Shown: one piece after another, positions 49,401-60,300 of the stretch | Layout: the number at the start of each line of letters is the position of its first letter | Numbering within the stretch: position 1 is the stretch's first letter | Made by a program: the position numbers and the translations under genes | NCBI GenBank assembly: GCA_017591395.1 | Contig: WEDG01000445.1 | Coordinates: 97,430-161,429 of the forward strand | DNA: 64,000 bases | Direction of reading: 5' to 3' | Origin: Schistocephalus solidus | Lineage: Eukaryota > Platyhelminthes > Cestoda > Diphyllobothriidea > Diphyllobothriidae | Notes under the pieces: model-generated | What the model was told of the DNA's origin: nothing | The model's input: only the letters and a program-made list of their open reading frames with translations | Databases searched by the model: none

Positions 49401-51599
49401 ATCCCAAAAAATTAAAGACAGTGGAATCCTAATTAATGCCTGATCATGCCAGAAGGTTACATTTAATTACTTGTTATTCATTATATCGATGCACAAAAAT
49501 CGATGCCTATAATCCATAACTCACGCTTGAAAAACTTTTCCGAACTCACTGTTTTCAACAGATAAGCATTTTAAGTGCTTTGTCTTGTCAATCACCGGAC
49601 ATTGTAGTTTCTCACCAGTGGTGTTATCTGGTTCATGGTTTCAATGGATTTGACTAGAGATTTCCGCAAATATTTCGAGCAAAATTGACAGATTTCAGAA
49701 AAGTTTAAAATTTCGGAAGGTGCAAATGAAAGAAATGGAAAATTATGTCTGCCCAGCAGCATGCCACATTTAATTTTAAAAGGAGCACACAAAAGACAGG
49801 ACAGCATGAACGAAAGCTCCGTCATGTTTTCGGTTGAACATAAACCCTGCTGCACTTTTGTATGTCGGTGAAGGCAAGGAACTAGAAAAATAAAGACCAC
49901 TCAAGCAAATAGACCTACCTAGTTATCAATCATATTCGACCCAAGACGTGGGGAAACTAGTTGAGTTCAAGAGGCATAAATGCATAGCATAAGGATGCAA
50001 GACAGCGAACTTGATATCTTAGGGGGTCAGGATCCTTTTTTACGACCACCATGATTAAAGATGCACTGTCATTGAGTTGTGCTTCTGCCCTGGAATAAAA
50101 ACATCTCAGAGAAAGCAAATATCGTGGGCCAGCTTATCGGTTTATGCTTATTCACAACATATCGATTGTTTGGTTGCTTTTCAATATTTTCAGACTTTTG
50201 TATAACTTGGGTTCTTACCAATGAAATATGTAAGCTTGAAATATTAACCAGAGTGCCTCCAAATGTAGCCACCTTCTTTGCCGATTATTTTACTGCCGTA
50301 CTCCTGTCTAGTTGAGGAAAGTAGGAGCATTTAGTTAACTGAGTTTTAAATGCTCTCTTGTTATCACGTCAATATATCAAATGGTATATTACAATCCAGC
50401 TCTTTAAATTTTGAGATAGCACATTTAGCTATCCAAATTTACAGAGCAAAAACCCTAATAACCATTAAATAATCAAAATACTGCATTGCACTTTTTGGTT
50501 TGTTTTAAATTTTGCAAACCTTAGCGGCCAGCGTTTACTGGTGGCCAGACTAAATGCAACAAAGTACATTAAATGGCCAGGATGCATAAACCCCGCTTGG
50601 GCTAAAATCACTCCCCACCGACCTGCAGTTATGAAATCAAAATAATGACCATTGGATGTTTCTTTCACTTTTTTTCTGGGAGTGAATGGAAAACGAGGGA
50701 CAAGGTTAGCCGCGAGGCATCATTAATTGTTAAACTAGAAAACAGCAGCAAACTGCAAAAAAACTATTGGTACAGATTTTAGACTAGCCCATTACGTCCA
50801 GGGAAGTCTGCAAATATCATATAAGGGAAGTTTTTCAAAGACATTCGGACAGCAGGCTCAGGAACTAAATAAGGTTTGGAATAAAATTTAGTGAATTGTT
50901 TGTTTTATGCAGTCTAAACGAAAAATAACTAAACATTGACAAATTTACTCTTAAAATTTAATTCTGGTTGTTCTAAAAAAAAGGTGACATTGAGGTTAGT
51001 TTGGTGGGCCACCAATATTTATGATTTCATTTATATTCTGTTAATATCAACAAAACAAATTTTCGTTACACCTTGTTCTGTGTAAAGAAGATCCTGACGT
51101 TTGGGGTGTCAGTAGAATCGGATGAGGCCACCAGAGTTGAGTACAAACCTTTTTGTAAAATGTCTGGCATATGAGTCTACTTTCAAGAGCTCTGAATATA
51201 AACTGCATTATTAACATTTCAATCCTATAAGGATTCGAAAACTGGGCTACTCTCTTAGTGTCTAGGTTCCCACTAGACAACGAAAATATTTTGCGGTGGA
51301 CGCAGGACATTGAATAACACCTCTACCCAATAAAAACAATGGGATTTCAACCCCTGTCAAAAGAAACTGTTTCAGTATTGCTTATCCTTCTGGTTGGAAA
51401 AGAAGAGAAAGATGAAAGATGCCGCAGTGGATAATCAAAAGGTGGTGTGCGCATGCCGCTTCCTTTGGTATCAGTAGCCAACCTCGCAAAGTACTGCTAG
51501 GGAAGGAATGTGCAAGTTTTCTTAGGTCATAATTAGATCATTGACTTTTCTTGCCATCACCACGCTCAGTCTGACGCGTAATGCCATACCTACTGCAGA
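46491..51599. other. Non-coding stretch
   Basis: No supported gene in about 5 kb. A less AT-rich patch at 47280-48200 has short frames (e.g. minus 47289-47474) without recognisable motifs. Confidence 0.45.
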
Positions 51600-51739
51600 T
51601 GTTTCCGTAAAATTGAATGACAGCTTATCAACTGCAACCTGTCTTTGCATAACACAGATAACGAATTTCCATTTTAATTATCTGTTTTATGCAAAGACAA
51701 GCTGCAGTTGATGAGCTGTCATGCAAATTTTTGGAAACA
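51600..51739. other. 140-nt near-perfect hairpin (MITE or small-RNA precursor candidate)
   Basis: 51600-51661 is the imperfect reverse complement of 51678-51739. Arms are about 62 nt with only a handful of mismatches, and the loop is 16 nt (51662-51677). Outer ends are tgtttcc / ggaaaca; the middle carries ctgtctttgcataa and its complement. There is no coding content. Near-symmetry fits a short MITE; the length also fits a miRNA-type precursor, but nothing supports expression. Confidence 0.75.
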
Positions 51740-52799
51740 ATAAATCCTGATGCATACGCCATTTTCAAATTCACACCCGAGAAAAAAATTTTTCAATTAT
51801 TAGGCATTTTTATTTGATTGCTTGCGATGGGAGTTTTGCGCCCTCTAAAAAATAAACTAAACTGATTTTCCATATCCTTCTACCCAGGTACCGCCGGTAT
51901 CAACCAAGACCGTAAAAGCCAAGGAAGAGCCCTAAGTTCGAGACTGTTTGCCTGACCTTGATTATTAATTAAATATTGGATATTTATATTGAATTTTAAG
52001 TATTTTAAATATCAAATAGTTATAGAGGGTCGAATGCGAATAATTTTCAGGTGAAACTGACTAATTTGTAGGTACATTTAGCAAATTCATCAAAGTCAGT
52101 TTTTCTTGAAAACACAAGTACCCATCCGACGGAGATCATTTTGCACTTCCTGTACTTTATAGTCTTCCTATTCAAACTGGTGGATTTAAAGTCAATTATT
52201 CATATCATACCTCTAGTTCAAATGGGTTTTATGGATCACCACCAAATGTGCATTATTTTACCGCAGAAGTTTACAGACCCGTAGCACGATCTGAAAAGCT
52301 TACGAGAAACCATATAGGTGGGTCTGGGAGACCGAATACCGGACGACACCTTCCAGGCGGATCATTTAGTTGCACGAGTTTGATTAGTATTTTCGAAAAT
52401 TTAATTTAAACCTGACAAGGCATATGCTAAAGATATTTTTATTTGTGAACAAACAAAAGAGCGCCATCGGCAGTATTAAAGTCACCTTACCAAAGAATTT
52501 TATCTGAGTCTGTACACAATATTACCAAAAAATACGTACTGTCATGTAACAACTCATATCGTTGCCTATTATCTTCGATTTGATGGTCGTTAGAATAAAC
52601 GGCTTTAGTTTCTCAATGTATAAGCTGTTATTTTTATGCACCATATTAATCAGACAACAATATCCAATGTAAGCATACACATTAGGGCATTTTTATTTTC
52701 ACATTTTGAAGTTTGCAAGAAAGTTTGGTCATCTAAAGAAGTGGCATGTGCTGTCTTAATTGGAATCAGGTTGCTATATACGACATTTCGACCGTCAAA
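51740..52799. other. AT-rich non-coding stretch
   Basis: No supported gene. Confidence 0.5.
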
Positions 52800-53640
52800 T
52801 TCGACGAGGTCAACCGTATGCTCCACACCAGATGGTGCAGGGACTGTGACTTGCGCGTGAATTCGTTTTGAAATGATGGGAGCCTTGCGCTGAAACTACT
52901 GCACTCTCTCCTCCTCCAACGCCTGAGACCAGTCTCAAGACAGAGTCAAGAGGACCGCAGATGGGAGACGGTGAAGGTGGCTGGCAGGGCCGGAGCCCCC
53001 TTGGGCATACCAACACACCTGGCTCGGATCCAACGGAATGGGAGCGCCATAAAGGCCACATTAAGAAGGAGCAAGTACAGCCTGACTGTCAGTCAACCAG
53101 TTAGCCATTCCACGCAAAACACACATTAGGTTGACCACGCGGTCCGAATTATCCTGTCAGTTGGCGACCTTCCAAGCCACGGATTTTAGCGCACCGTGTT
53201 AGTTTCATACGTGTCAGATTGTTTATCAGGAGGAAAATGCGCTGAGCTGTTGACCTCACTCTCACAACATCCCCAAATTCAGACCACCATCCATAGCAGG
53301 CAGGTGTCTGGTGTGTGAGTGGGCGAATTGGCTGACGAGTTGACGAACCCGTCTTCGCGCGCCACAGCACGACCTGGCCCCCTTAACTCACACAACAGGA
53401 TTAACTTTCTTAGAATATATGGAGGAGCCATTACCGTCTGAATCCCAGTCCACTGTTAAGGCACTCGACACACACAGCACATACACTGAGCCGTCGGCGA
53501 CGTCTGGTGTGAGCGTCAGATTGGCAGCCTTCCAAGCCATGGTTTGTAGGAAGCCGTGATTTTATCATGTATATTATGATGATGGTGAGGGTGTTGTCTA
53601 TTTATTAGTGTAGATGATGTTCGCTGATGTGGCTTAGCCT
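52800..53640. repeat. GC-rich repeat block, probably the 3' flank of the RTE element
   Basis: Base composition shifts sharply to GC-rich here. A direct repeat of about 25 bp (accttccaagccacgg near 53165, gccttccaagccatgg near 53527) lies some 360 bp apart. The block abuts the zinc-finger end of the minus-strand retroelement and has the look of a dispersed repeat. The 83-codon minus frame (52810-53061) is low-complexity and not convincing as a gene. Confidence 0.45.
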
Positions 53641-53648
53641 CCGGTGGT

Positions 53649-54420
53649 TTACCGCTGGTTGTCGTGGAGGCGCATGTGTCCTAATAGGCCCATGCGGTGT
53701 TTAAATGAGCGGGAGCAGTGAGGGCAGTGGAGGCACTGGATCACTATCCCCGTGCGATGGATTCGCAGGTGACCGATCAGGCCAATGCGTGAGTTGAAGT
53801 TGCGGGCACAGTGGGCAAGAGAAATCGTTAGAGGCTGGGGGTATGTCATTAATGGTAGTGGGGGTGGCAGTGGCGGTAAGAATGGCAGGAACGGAGGGTG
53901 TGTATAGTGAATCGATGTTGTCGGCATTGCCGTGAATTCCACTGTCGTGGATGCGCATGTGACCAAATAGGCCCATGTGATGAGTGAATGGGAGAGGACA
54001 GTGAGGGAAGTGGAGGCAGTGATCTCTGCTGTGTGTTGGTGCTCCAGGCACTGGTTCACCAGTCTCTGTACGATGGACTCGCAAGTGCCCAACCAGGCCG
54101 ATACGTCTGTTAAATGTGCGTTCGCAATGAGGACAGTTTAGGAGAAAGTCCCCATTGCTTATGGTGGTGGTGTTTGCGATAGTGGGGGTAACAGGCTATG
54201 AGTATTGGGATGTGGTCTCTATGATGATGGGAGTAATGAAATTGATGCCAAGAGTGAGGGTGGGGAGTCTAAAGAAGGGTTGGCAGAATTTGACGTAGAA
54301 GATGGAATTGTGGTATTGTTTGATGCACTGCGTCCGAAGATGTCCGACCAGGCCGATTCGCGCGTGGAAGATGCGTTGGCAGCGCGGGCATGTTGGCAGG
54401 ACCGCGGCATCGACGATGTT
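53649..54420 (-). pseudogene. C-terminal C2H2 zinc-finger cluster of the RTE element
   Basis: Four finger-like units in order: CPRCQRIFHARIGLVGHLRT (about 54350-54410), CPHCERTFNRRIGLVGHLRV (54070-54140), a degenerate pair around HMGLFGHMRIHD and RNFNSRIGLIGHLRIH (53950 and 53760-53830), and CPHCSRSFKHRMGLLGHMRL (53660-53730). Pro/Thr/Ser-rich linkers separate them. The last finger ends in a stop at 53649-53651. The fingers presumably bind nucleic acid during retrotransposition. The frame shifts between fingers. Confidence 0.8.
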
Positions 54421-54489
54421 GGTCCGGGGCGCTGGTCACTTTCGTGCCGCTCTTTTGGCCTTGGCGGCGGCGATCCGGTTGTTCTCATA

Positions 54490-55110
54490 AATTGCTGAAC
54501 CAGTCTTCACTGATCTTCTCCATGCCGGTCTATCCTAGGTGAGGTCCTCTCAGGTCACCGGGTTGATTTACAGTTGCTTCAGCGATTTCTTCAAAGTGTC
54601 CTTGTAGCTTCGTTTCTGACCTCCCTGTCGGCAGCCACCCATAGCGACATCTCCGTAGAAGAGTCGTTTGTGTAGTCGCTAATCATCCAGTTATACCAGA
54701 TGGCTGCTCCACTGCAGCTCTACTTGCATCAGCATGGCGTGGATGCTGAGGATTCTAGTCTACTCCAGCACTTTCGTGTCCGGGATCCTGTCTTGTCATC
54801 TCAGCTTCAGTATTCTGCGGAGGCAGCTGAAATGGAAGTGATTCAGCTTCCTGGTTTGGTTCAAGTTGACGGTCCAGGTCTCCGCTCCATAGAGAAGTGT
54901 CGTCAAGACAATGGCCTTGTATATCTTTAGTTTGGTGTTCAGGTGAATACGGTAGCGGTTCCACATGGAGGCCTGCAGTCGGCCGAAGGCCAGACTAGCT
55001 TTGGAGAACCGTTGAGCAACCTCGTCATTGATTCACGTGTTGCGTGTCAACGTGCTTCCTAGATAAGCAAACGTTTCCCCGTTTTTGAAATGAGCACCGT
55101 TGACATTGAT
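54490..55110 (-). pseudogene. Post-RT segment of the RTE element
   Basis: The minus strand gives [43 protein letters not shown] and IPDT, then LFYGDVAMGGCRQGGQKRSY, ending with basic KAKRAAR. This is the thumb/connection part after the RT catalytic core. Several internal stops (e.g. in the QVELQWSSHLV region) show decay. Confidence 0.8.
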
Positions 55111-55122
55111 TCGGGGAGCATT

Positions 55123-55705
55123 TTATTTCGCGCTGTTATTGTTACAGCTACCGAGACCGTGGGGACCCAGCACTCGCTGCCAGGCAGCGTGGTCCGTCCT
55201 GACGTGGGTGTTGAAGTCACCAAGGACAATTAACTTGTCCACTTTCGGCACAGTCGTCAGCAGCGAGTGCAGGTCCTCGTAGAATTTATCCTTCGCCGCA
55301 TCAGAGCTCGTCATTGGGGAAACGTAGGCGCTGATGATGGTGGCAAACTTGTCTCACTGAAGAGACAGGCAGAGGCTCATCAGGCGATCAGTGATAACCT
55401 GTGGCAGACAGGGCAGACGTCCTACGATGTCGTTCCGGATGGCAAAGGCAACACCAGTGTCTCATCAGTCTGCCTTTGGCCGGCTGCTACAGAAGAAGGT
55501 TTAGCCGGCACCCACCTCCTCCAGCTGACCCTGCTCAGAGAATCGGGTCTCGCTGTGAGCAGCAATGTCCACCGTGTAGCGCGCCATTTCCCGTGTCACA
55601 ATTGCCGTCCTCCGTTCCGGCCGGTTGCGCCTAGTATTTTCTAAAAGGGAACGAACATTCCAGGCTGCTAGTGTGAGTGGACTCACCCCAGCAGCCTGAA
55701 GGGTA
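55123..55705 (-). pseudogene. Endonuclease (EEP/APE-like) domain of the RTE element
   Basis: Motifs in order on the minus strand: LAAWNVRSLLENTRRN, DIAAHSETRF (catalytic Glu), [35 protein letters not shown], then [11 protein letters not shown] (catalytic Asp/Asn). The C-terminal SDH block is lost at the deletion. At least three stops or frame changes lie between the motifs. In an intact element this domain nicks target DNA to prime reverse transcription. Confidence 0.85.
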
Positions 55706-56281
55706 TGGCGAGGGGGATGGGGACGGGGGGTATTGTTGTTTGTTTGAGTTTTACGACCGCGTATTTTGCGATCTGCGAGCCGCGGCCGGCTGCAGAAGCC
55801 GTGATAACCAGCAATTTTTAAAGACACCTATTCTATCCCCTTCCTCCGCGAGGAGGCAAGCAGTGCTGTCCCTAAATAGTGCTGCTCGGACATCCCAGAT
55901 GGCTGCCGCACTCAACTATGGGTCACGGTTTTGTTTTAGTCAGAGAACGACCGGAGTTAGCTTGGGCTGCCTACGGGGTTGCTGTTGCCCCCACCCGCAG
56001 AACTTTTTGAGAGGGGGGAGATGGGAATTTCGGGAGTCAGAATTAGCGGGTGTGGAGGCACACGCATTACCGGAGATCCTCACCTTGTGTAGCCGCCGGT
56101 CATGACGGTTGCCCAGGGTGTGGCCACTGGGAAGAACCCAAATTCGATGAGCCACATGTGAGAGTTAAGTGCCAATTAGAGGCAACCACATGAGCATTCA
56201 ACACCTGTGCAAGACAAATTGAGCGATCAAAAGCTATCTATGTGGTGCTTCACCTAACTAGTACCCCTTTGCCCCAGGTTG

Positions 56282-56282
<1 letters not shown>

Positions 56283-56313
<31 letters not shown>
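56283..56313. repeat. (TA)n microsatellite
   Basis: Uninterrupted TA run about 40 bp left of the foldback element. Confidence 0.95.
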
Positions 56314-56315
<2 letters not shown>

Positions 56316-56381
56316 AATAGCTGAGTTAGAGTGCATTCCGAGATGATATAGTAAAGAAAATAGGGCTCGTCGGAAAATAGA

Positions 56382-56438
56382 GTTGTACTCGTGAATTTTC
56401 AAGTTGGTCACACCAACCCGTCGTCAGACGAAATGAAC
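56382..56438 (-). ncRNA. Hammerhead ribozyme-like motif, family 2 (left arm)
   Basis: Minus strand: GUU, CAU, UUCGU, CUGACGA, CGG-GUUGGU-GUG-ACCAAC-UU, GAAA, stem III AAUU read as A15.1 A U U, C17 (56393), ACGAG, UAC, AAC. Stem I is 5 bp (one G-U), a 3x3 internal loop, then 3 bp. Stem II has a 6-bp helix plus two G-U pairs; one C next to A9 is bulged. Stem III is a 2-bp palindrome with no loop, so a dimer would be needed. Confidence 0.55.
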
Positions 56439-57183
56439 AGAGGAGAAATGAAATGGTCAGATGACCAGTTTGTGCTACAGGACAGACAAGGACAGACAAC
56501 CAACTGGGGTGTGAGGAATGGGTACATGATTGGATTGGGGCTAGTTAGGGGGGGGGGGGGCTGTTAGGGTTCCCTGTGTCGGAGACGAAGGGGGATGGCG
56601 ATTAAATGTGACTGCAGACGGTAAACTTAATGGTCGACGATGCGGGATGGGGACAGAGGTAATTGCATCGATTTTTTGAGGTGTTTATCGTGTCAACTGT
56701 TGTTCGCCGTGTCAGGGGGAGGGGGTGGCGAGACAGTAAGATTCTACATGGTCCTCGAGTCGTGGCATTCTAACACGACCAGCATCAACCGCCATGTCGA
56801 TCTGGACTCTCAATACGAAGACCTGCGTGCCCGGCTTCACTGATTTGCGCCCACAACCTAACCACAGCCGCTAATCTTTTCTGGACCATGTAGAATCTCA
56901 CTGTCTCGCCACCCCTCCCTGACGGCGAACAACAGTTGACACGATAAACACCTCCAAAATCGATGCAATTACCTCTGTCCCCATCCCGCATCGTCGACCA
57001 TTAAGCTTACCGTCTGCAGTCACGTATCCTCATCCTCCTCGCCACCGACACAGGGAATCCCTACATCCTAACCGGCCCCAATCCAATCCATGTACCCATT
57101 CCTCACACCCCGGCCAGTTGTCCGTCCCTTGTCTGTCCCTAGCAACAAACTAATCATCCTGACCACTTTTCATTTCTCCCTCT

Positions 57184-57240
57184 GTTCATTTCGTCTGACG
57201 ACGGGTTGGTGTGACCAACTTGAAAATTCACGAGTACAAC
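57184..57240 (+). ncRNA. Hammerhead ribozyme-like motif, family 2 (right arm)
   Basis: Same sequence as the left-arm motif but on the + strand: CUGACGA at 57195-57201, GAAA at 57222-57225, predicted cleavage after 57229. Exact conservation of the motif between arms that differ elsewhere is notable. Confidence 0.55.
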
Positions 57241-57270
57241 TCCCATTCTCCGACGAGGCCCTATTTTCTT

Positions 57271-57272
<2 letters not shown>

Positions 57273-57330
<58 letters not shown>
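57273..57330. repeat. (AT)n microsatellite
   Basis: About 29 AT units between the foldback element and the first unit of the tandem array. Confidence 0.95.
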
Positions 57331-57333
<3 letters not shown>

Positions 57334-57340
57334 ATATGAT

Positions 57341-60300
57341 ATGTGGCTCACCGATCTGCTTAAGGTATTTATGTTCCGTTGTGCCCTGGAACTCAGACTA
57401 GAGTCTCATGAGCAGTCGCATAGCGACGATGTAGCATATGTTGATAATTTGGAACCGACAAAGACAAAGGAGACCGGAATGGCCATTTCAGGCTTATTAG
57501 TCAGTCATTAGACATATGCAATCTAAGTGTGGAACACCTGGGATTCGAACCCGCGACCTTTGGTATTTTGGAGTCGAACGTCTACCATTGAGCCACGGGC
57601 TTCCTCGTTAGCTTATGATCGGTTGCGATGCACGATATGCGTGATAGTGATGGCTCCACCGATCTGCTTAAAGGAACATTTATGTTCCGTTGTGCCCTCG
57701 AACTCAGACTCAGAGTATTACTCACGGCAGTCGCATAGCGACGTGCCAGCATATGTTGATAATCGAACCGACAAGATCAAGGGAGACCGGAATGGCCATT
57801 TCTGGCTTATTAGCCGTCATCAACAACACCAACTTGCGTGGAACGACTCGATTTCGAACTGCTGACCTTTCAGTATTTGAGTCGAATAAAGCCTAACATT
57901 GAGCCGACGGCCCGCTGCTTGTCGGTTATGATCGTAGATGATATGGTCATCGATTCAGCTATGAACATTTATAATAAAGTTCTGAACCGTGATCAGAGAA
58001 TATAGGGCAGCGCATTAAAGACGTAAGCATATGCCGATAATTCCAAACCTATCGTTATCAAGGGATAATCGAATGGTTACTCTGATTAGTCATCAGTCAG
58101 TCACACCAATCTTCTGCGTGGAACGACCTCGATTCGAACCGCGACCTTTGGTAGTATTTGAAATGAACGCTCAATATTGAGCCGACGTTACTTTGTCGGT
58201 TAAGTATCGGGAACAGGCGATGATATGCGTGGTCATCGATTCGTTTACGAACACTCGTTGTGCTCCCGGAACTCAGATTCATAATATTATATTATGCTGA
58301 TAATTCCGGAACGACAAATATCAGTGATAATCGGATGGTTACTTCGGTTTATTAGCCGTCATCAGCCAGTTCATACCGCGCAGCTCTCGCGGGACTCGAG
58401 GTCGCGACCTCTGGTATTTGACGAACGCTCTAATATTGAATATCGGCCATTATCGGTTAGCGATCGGGAATATGATGATAGTAATATCGATTCGTTACAT
58501 GAACACTTCATGTTCCGCCAGCTCTGAACCAGACTAGAGCATATGTCGCATTAAAGACGTACATGCCGATAACCTGGAACGATCAGCGAGCATCGAATGG
58601 CCATTTCATTAAGCCGTCATCGTCAGTTCATACCCGTCCGCGTGGACCTGGGGATATCGAACTCCGTATTGAAGTCGAACGTTTGGTCATTGACACGGGC
58701 TCAGCCAGCCGAAGCCGCGATCGGGAATGATGATATGTATCATCGATTCAGCTTGTAACACTTTATACCTGCTGTTCTCGGAACGATTGTGAGTACTAAT
58801 AGGCATGACGCAAGCATATGCTGATAATTTGAACCCACGAAGAACTCGAATGTCATTTCGCGACAGTCGTCATCGGTCAGTTCAAGGTTCAATCCTGGCG
58901 TGGAACGGTCTGAACTGTCTTGGTATTGAACGAACGCTTCCCATCATTGAATGCACAATTGTCGAAATAAGTATCGTAGACGATATGCGGGTCATCGTTT
59001 ACGAACACTTCATGTTCCGTTAGCCTCGGAACTCAGACCAGAGTAATAATAGCGGTGTCGCGACAGCGACGCGTATAATATGCCGATACCTGAACCGACA
59101 AAAGCGTCGCGAGCACCGGACGCTTATTAGTTAAAACATTCCAGTCATCATAATTCGTCTCCCGGAACGACTCGGGATGAACTCCAACCTTGGTATTTGA
59201 GTCGAACGCTTCAATATTGAGCCACGGGCTCAGCTGTTAAAATGGTTGCGATCGGGAACAGATATGCGTGGTCGAAAGCCAGCGAACATCATGTCTCGTT
59301 GTGCCCTGAACTCAGACTGAGTGAACTGGCCAGGCAGTCGCATAGCGACGTAGCATATGCCGATAATTCTTGAACCGATCGAAGATCAGCGGGAAGAATG
59401 GAATACTGCTTATTGCCGTCATCAAAGCCAGTCATATTCGGTTCTGGAACACCCGATTGAACCCGCGACCTTGGTTTGAAATGAACGCCTGATTGAATAA
59501 TGGCCTGCCGTTGTCGGTCGTTATCGGCGATGCGGTCAATCGATTCAAGCTTACGAACACTTCATGTTCCGTTGCCTGAACCAGACCGTGAGTAATACCG
59601 CGCGTCGCATAGCGACGCGTAAAGCACAAGGCCGATAAATTCCGGAACCCATCAAAGACGGGACGTGAACGGCCATTCCGGCGACAGTCGTCATCAGCCA
59701 GCTCCGGCGTCCTGCGTGGAACACCCGGAGTCCCGCGACCCTTGGTATTTGAAATGAACGCTCTGCTCATTGAGACACGGGCCTGCTTCAGTGTCGGTTG
59801 CGACAATGTAGATGATATGGGTCATCGACGTTTCATGGATTTATACCCCGTTGTGTTCTGAACCAGATCAGAAAGTGAATCACAGGCAAAGTCGCATATG
59901 ACGCATATGCCGATATTCAACCGACAAAGACAATATCGGAATGCCATTTCGTTTATTGAAGTCGTCATCGTTAAAACATGTTCGTCTTCTAAGTGTGGAA
60001 CACCGAAAAGACGAACGTTTCCGGTTTCATTGAAATAATGGCCCGCCGTCATGATCGGGAACAGATGATATCGATCTGCGCCATGAACATTTATACCCGT
60101 TGTGCCCTTGAACCAGACTAGCATCAACAGTGTTGTCGCATAGCGACGCGTAGCATATGATAATTTGAACCGACAAGATTGGATATCGAATGGCGATTAT
60201 TGAATGTCATCGCCAGTCATACTCAATCCTGGCGTGGAACGAACCTCGCGATCTTGGTATTTGAATGAATCCGTTCTGTTTCATTGAAACACGTATTCGC

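Larger units (their letters stand above)
53649..56160 (-). mobile_element. RTE-type non-LTR retrotransposon with C-terminal zinc fingers, RT core deleted
   Basis: Read from about 56160 down to 53649: a 5' region with open but unassigned frames, an APE-type endonuclease (55705-55123), a junction at about 55120, the post-RT segment (55110-54490) and C2H2 fingers (54420-53649). The segment that should carry the end of EN and all RT motifs including YxDD, normally more than 1 kb, is missing, because GLGSCNNN of EN is followed at once by NAPRINVNG...FAYLGSTL. Multiple stops and frameshifts are present. Dead copy. Confidence 0.85.
56355..57267. mobile_element. Foldback element, about 400-bp arms, hammerhead-like motif in each arm
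   Basis: 56355-56756 is the imperfect reverse complement of 56881-57267, sharing long blocks such as gttgtactcgtgaatttt and gtttatcgtgtcaact. The loop (56757-56880) is single copy. Arms differ by small indels and substitutions, including a 14-G run on the left only. (TA)n tracts lie just outside both ends. No coding capacity; short frames at 56640-56991 on both strands are mirror shadows. A diverged piece of the same end occurs at 25117-25212, so this is a dispersed family. Confidence 0.8.

Noticed and set aside
53649..54092. Host C2H2 zinc-finger gene
   Set aside because: The fingers are collinear with endonuclease and post-RT segments on the same strand and contain frameshifts; they belong to the retrotransposon.
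54205..54498. 97-codon plus-strand ORF
   Set aside because: Antisense shadow of the RTE zinc-finger coding remnant.
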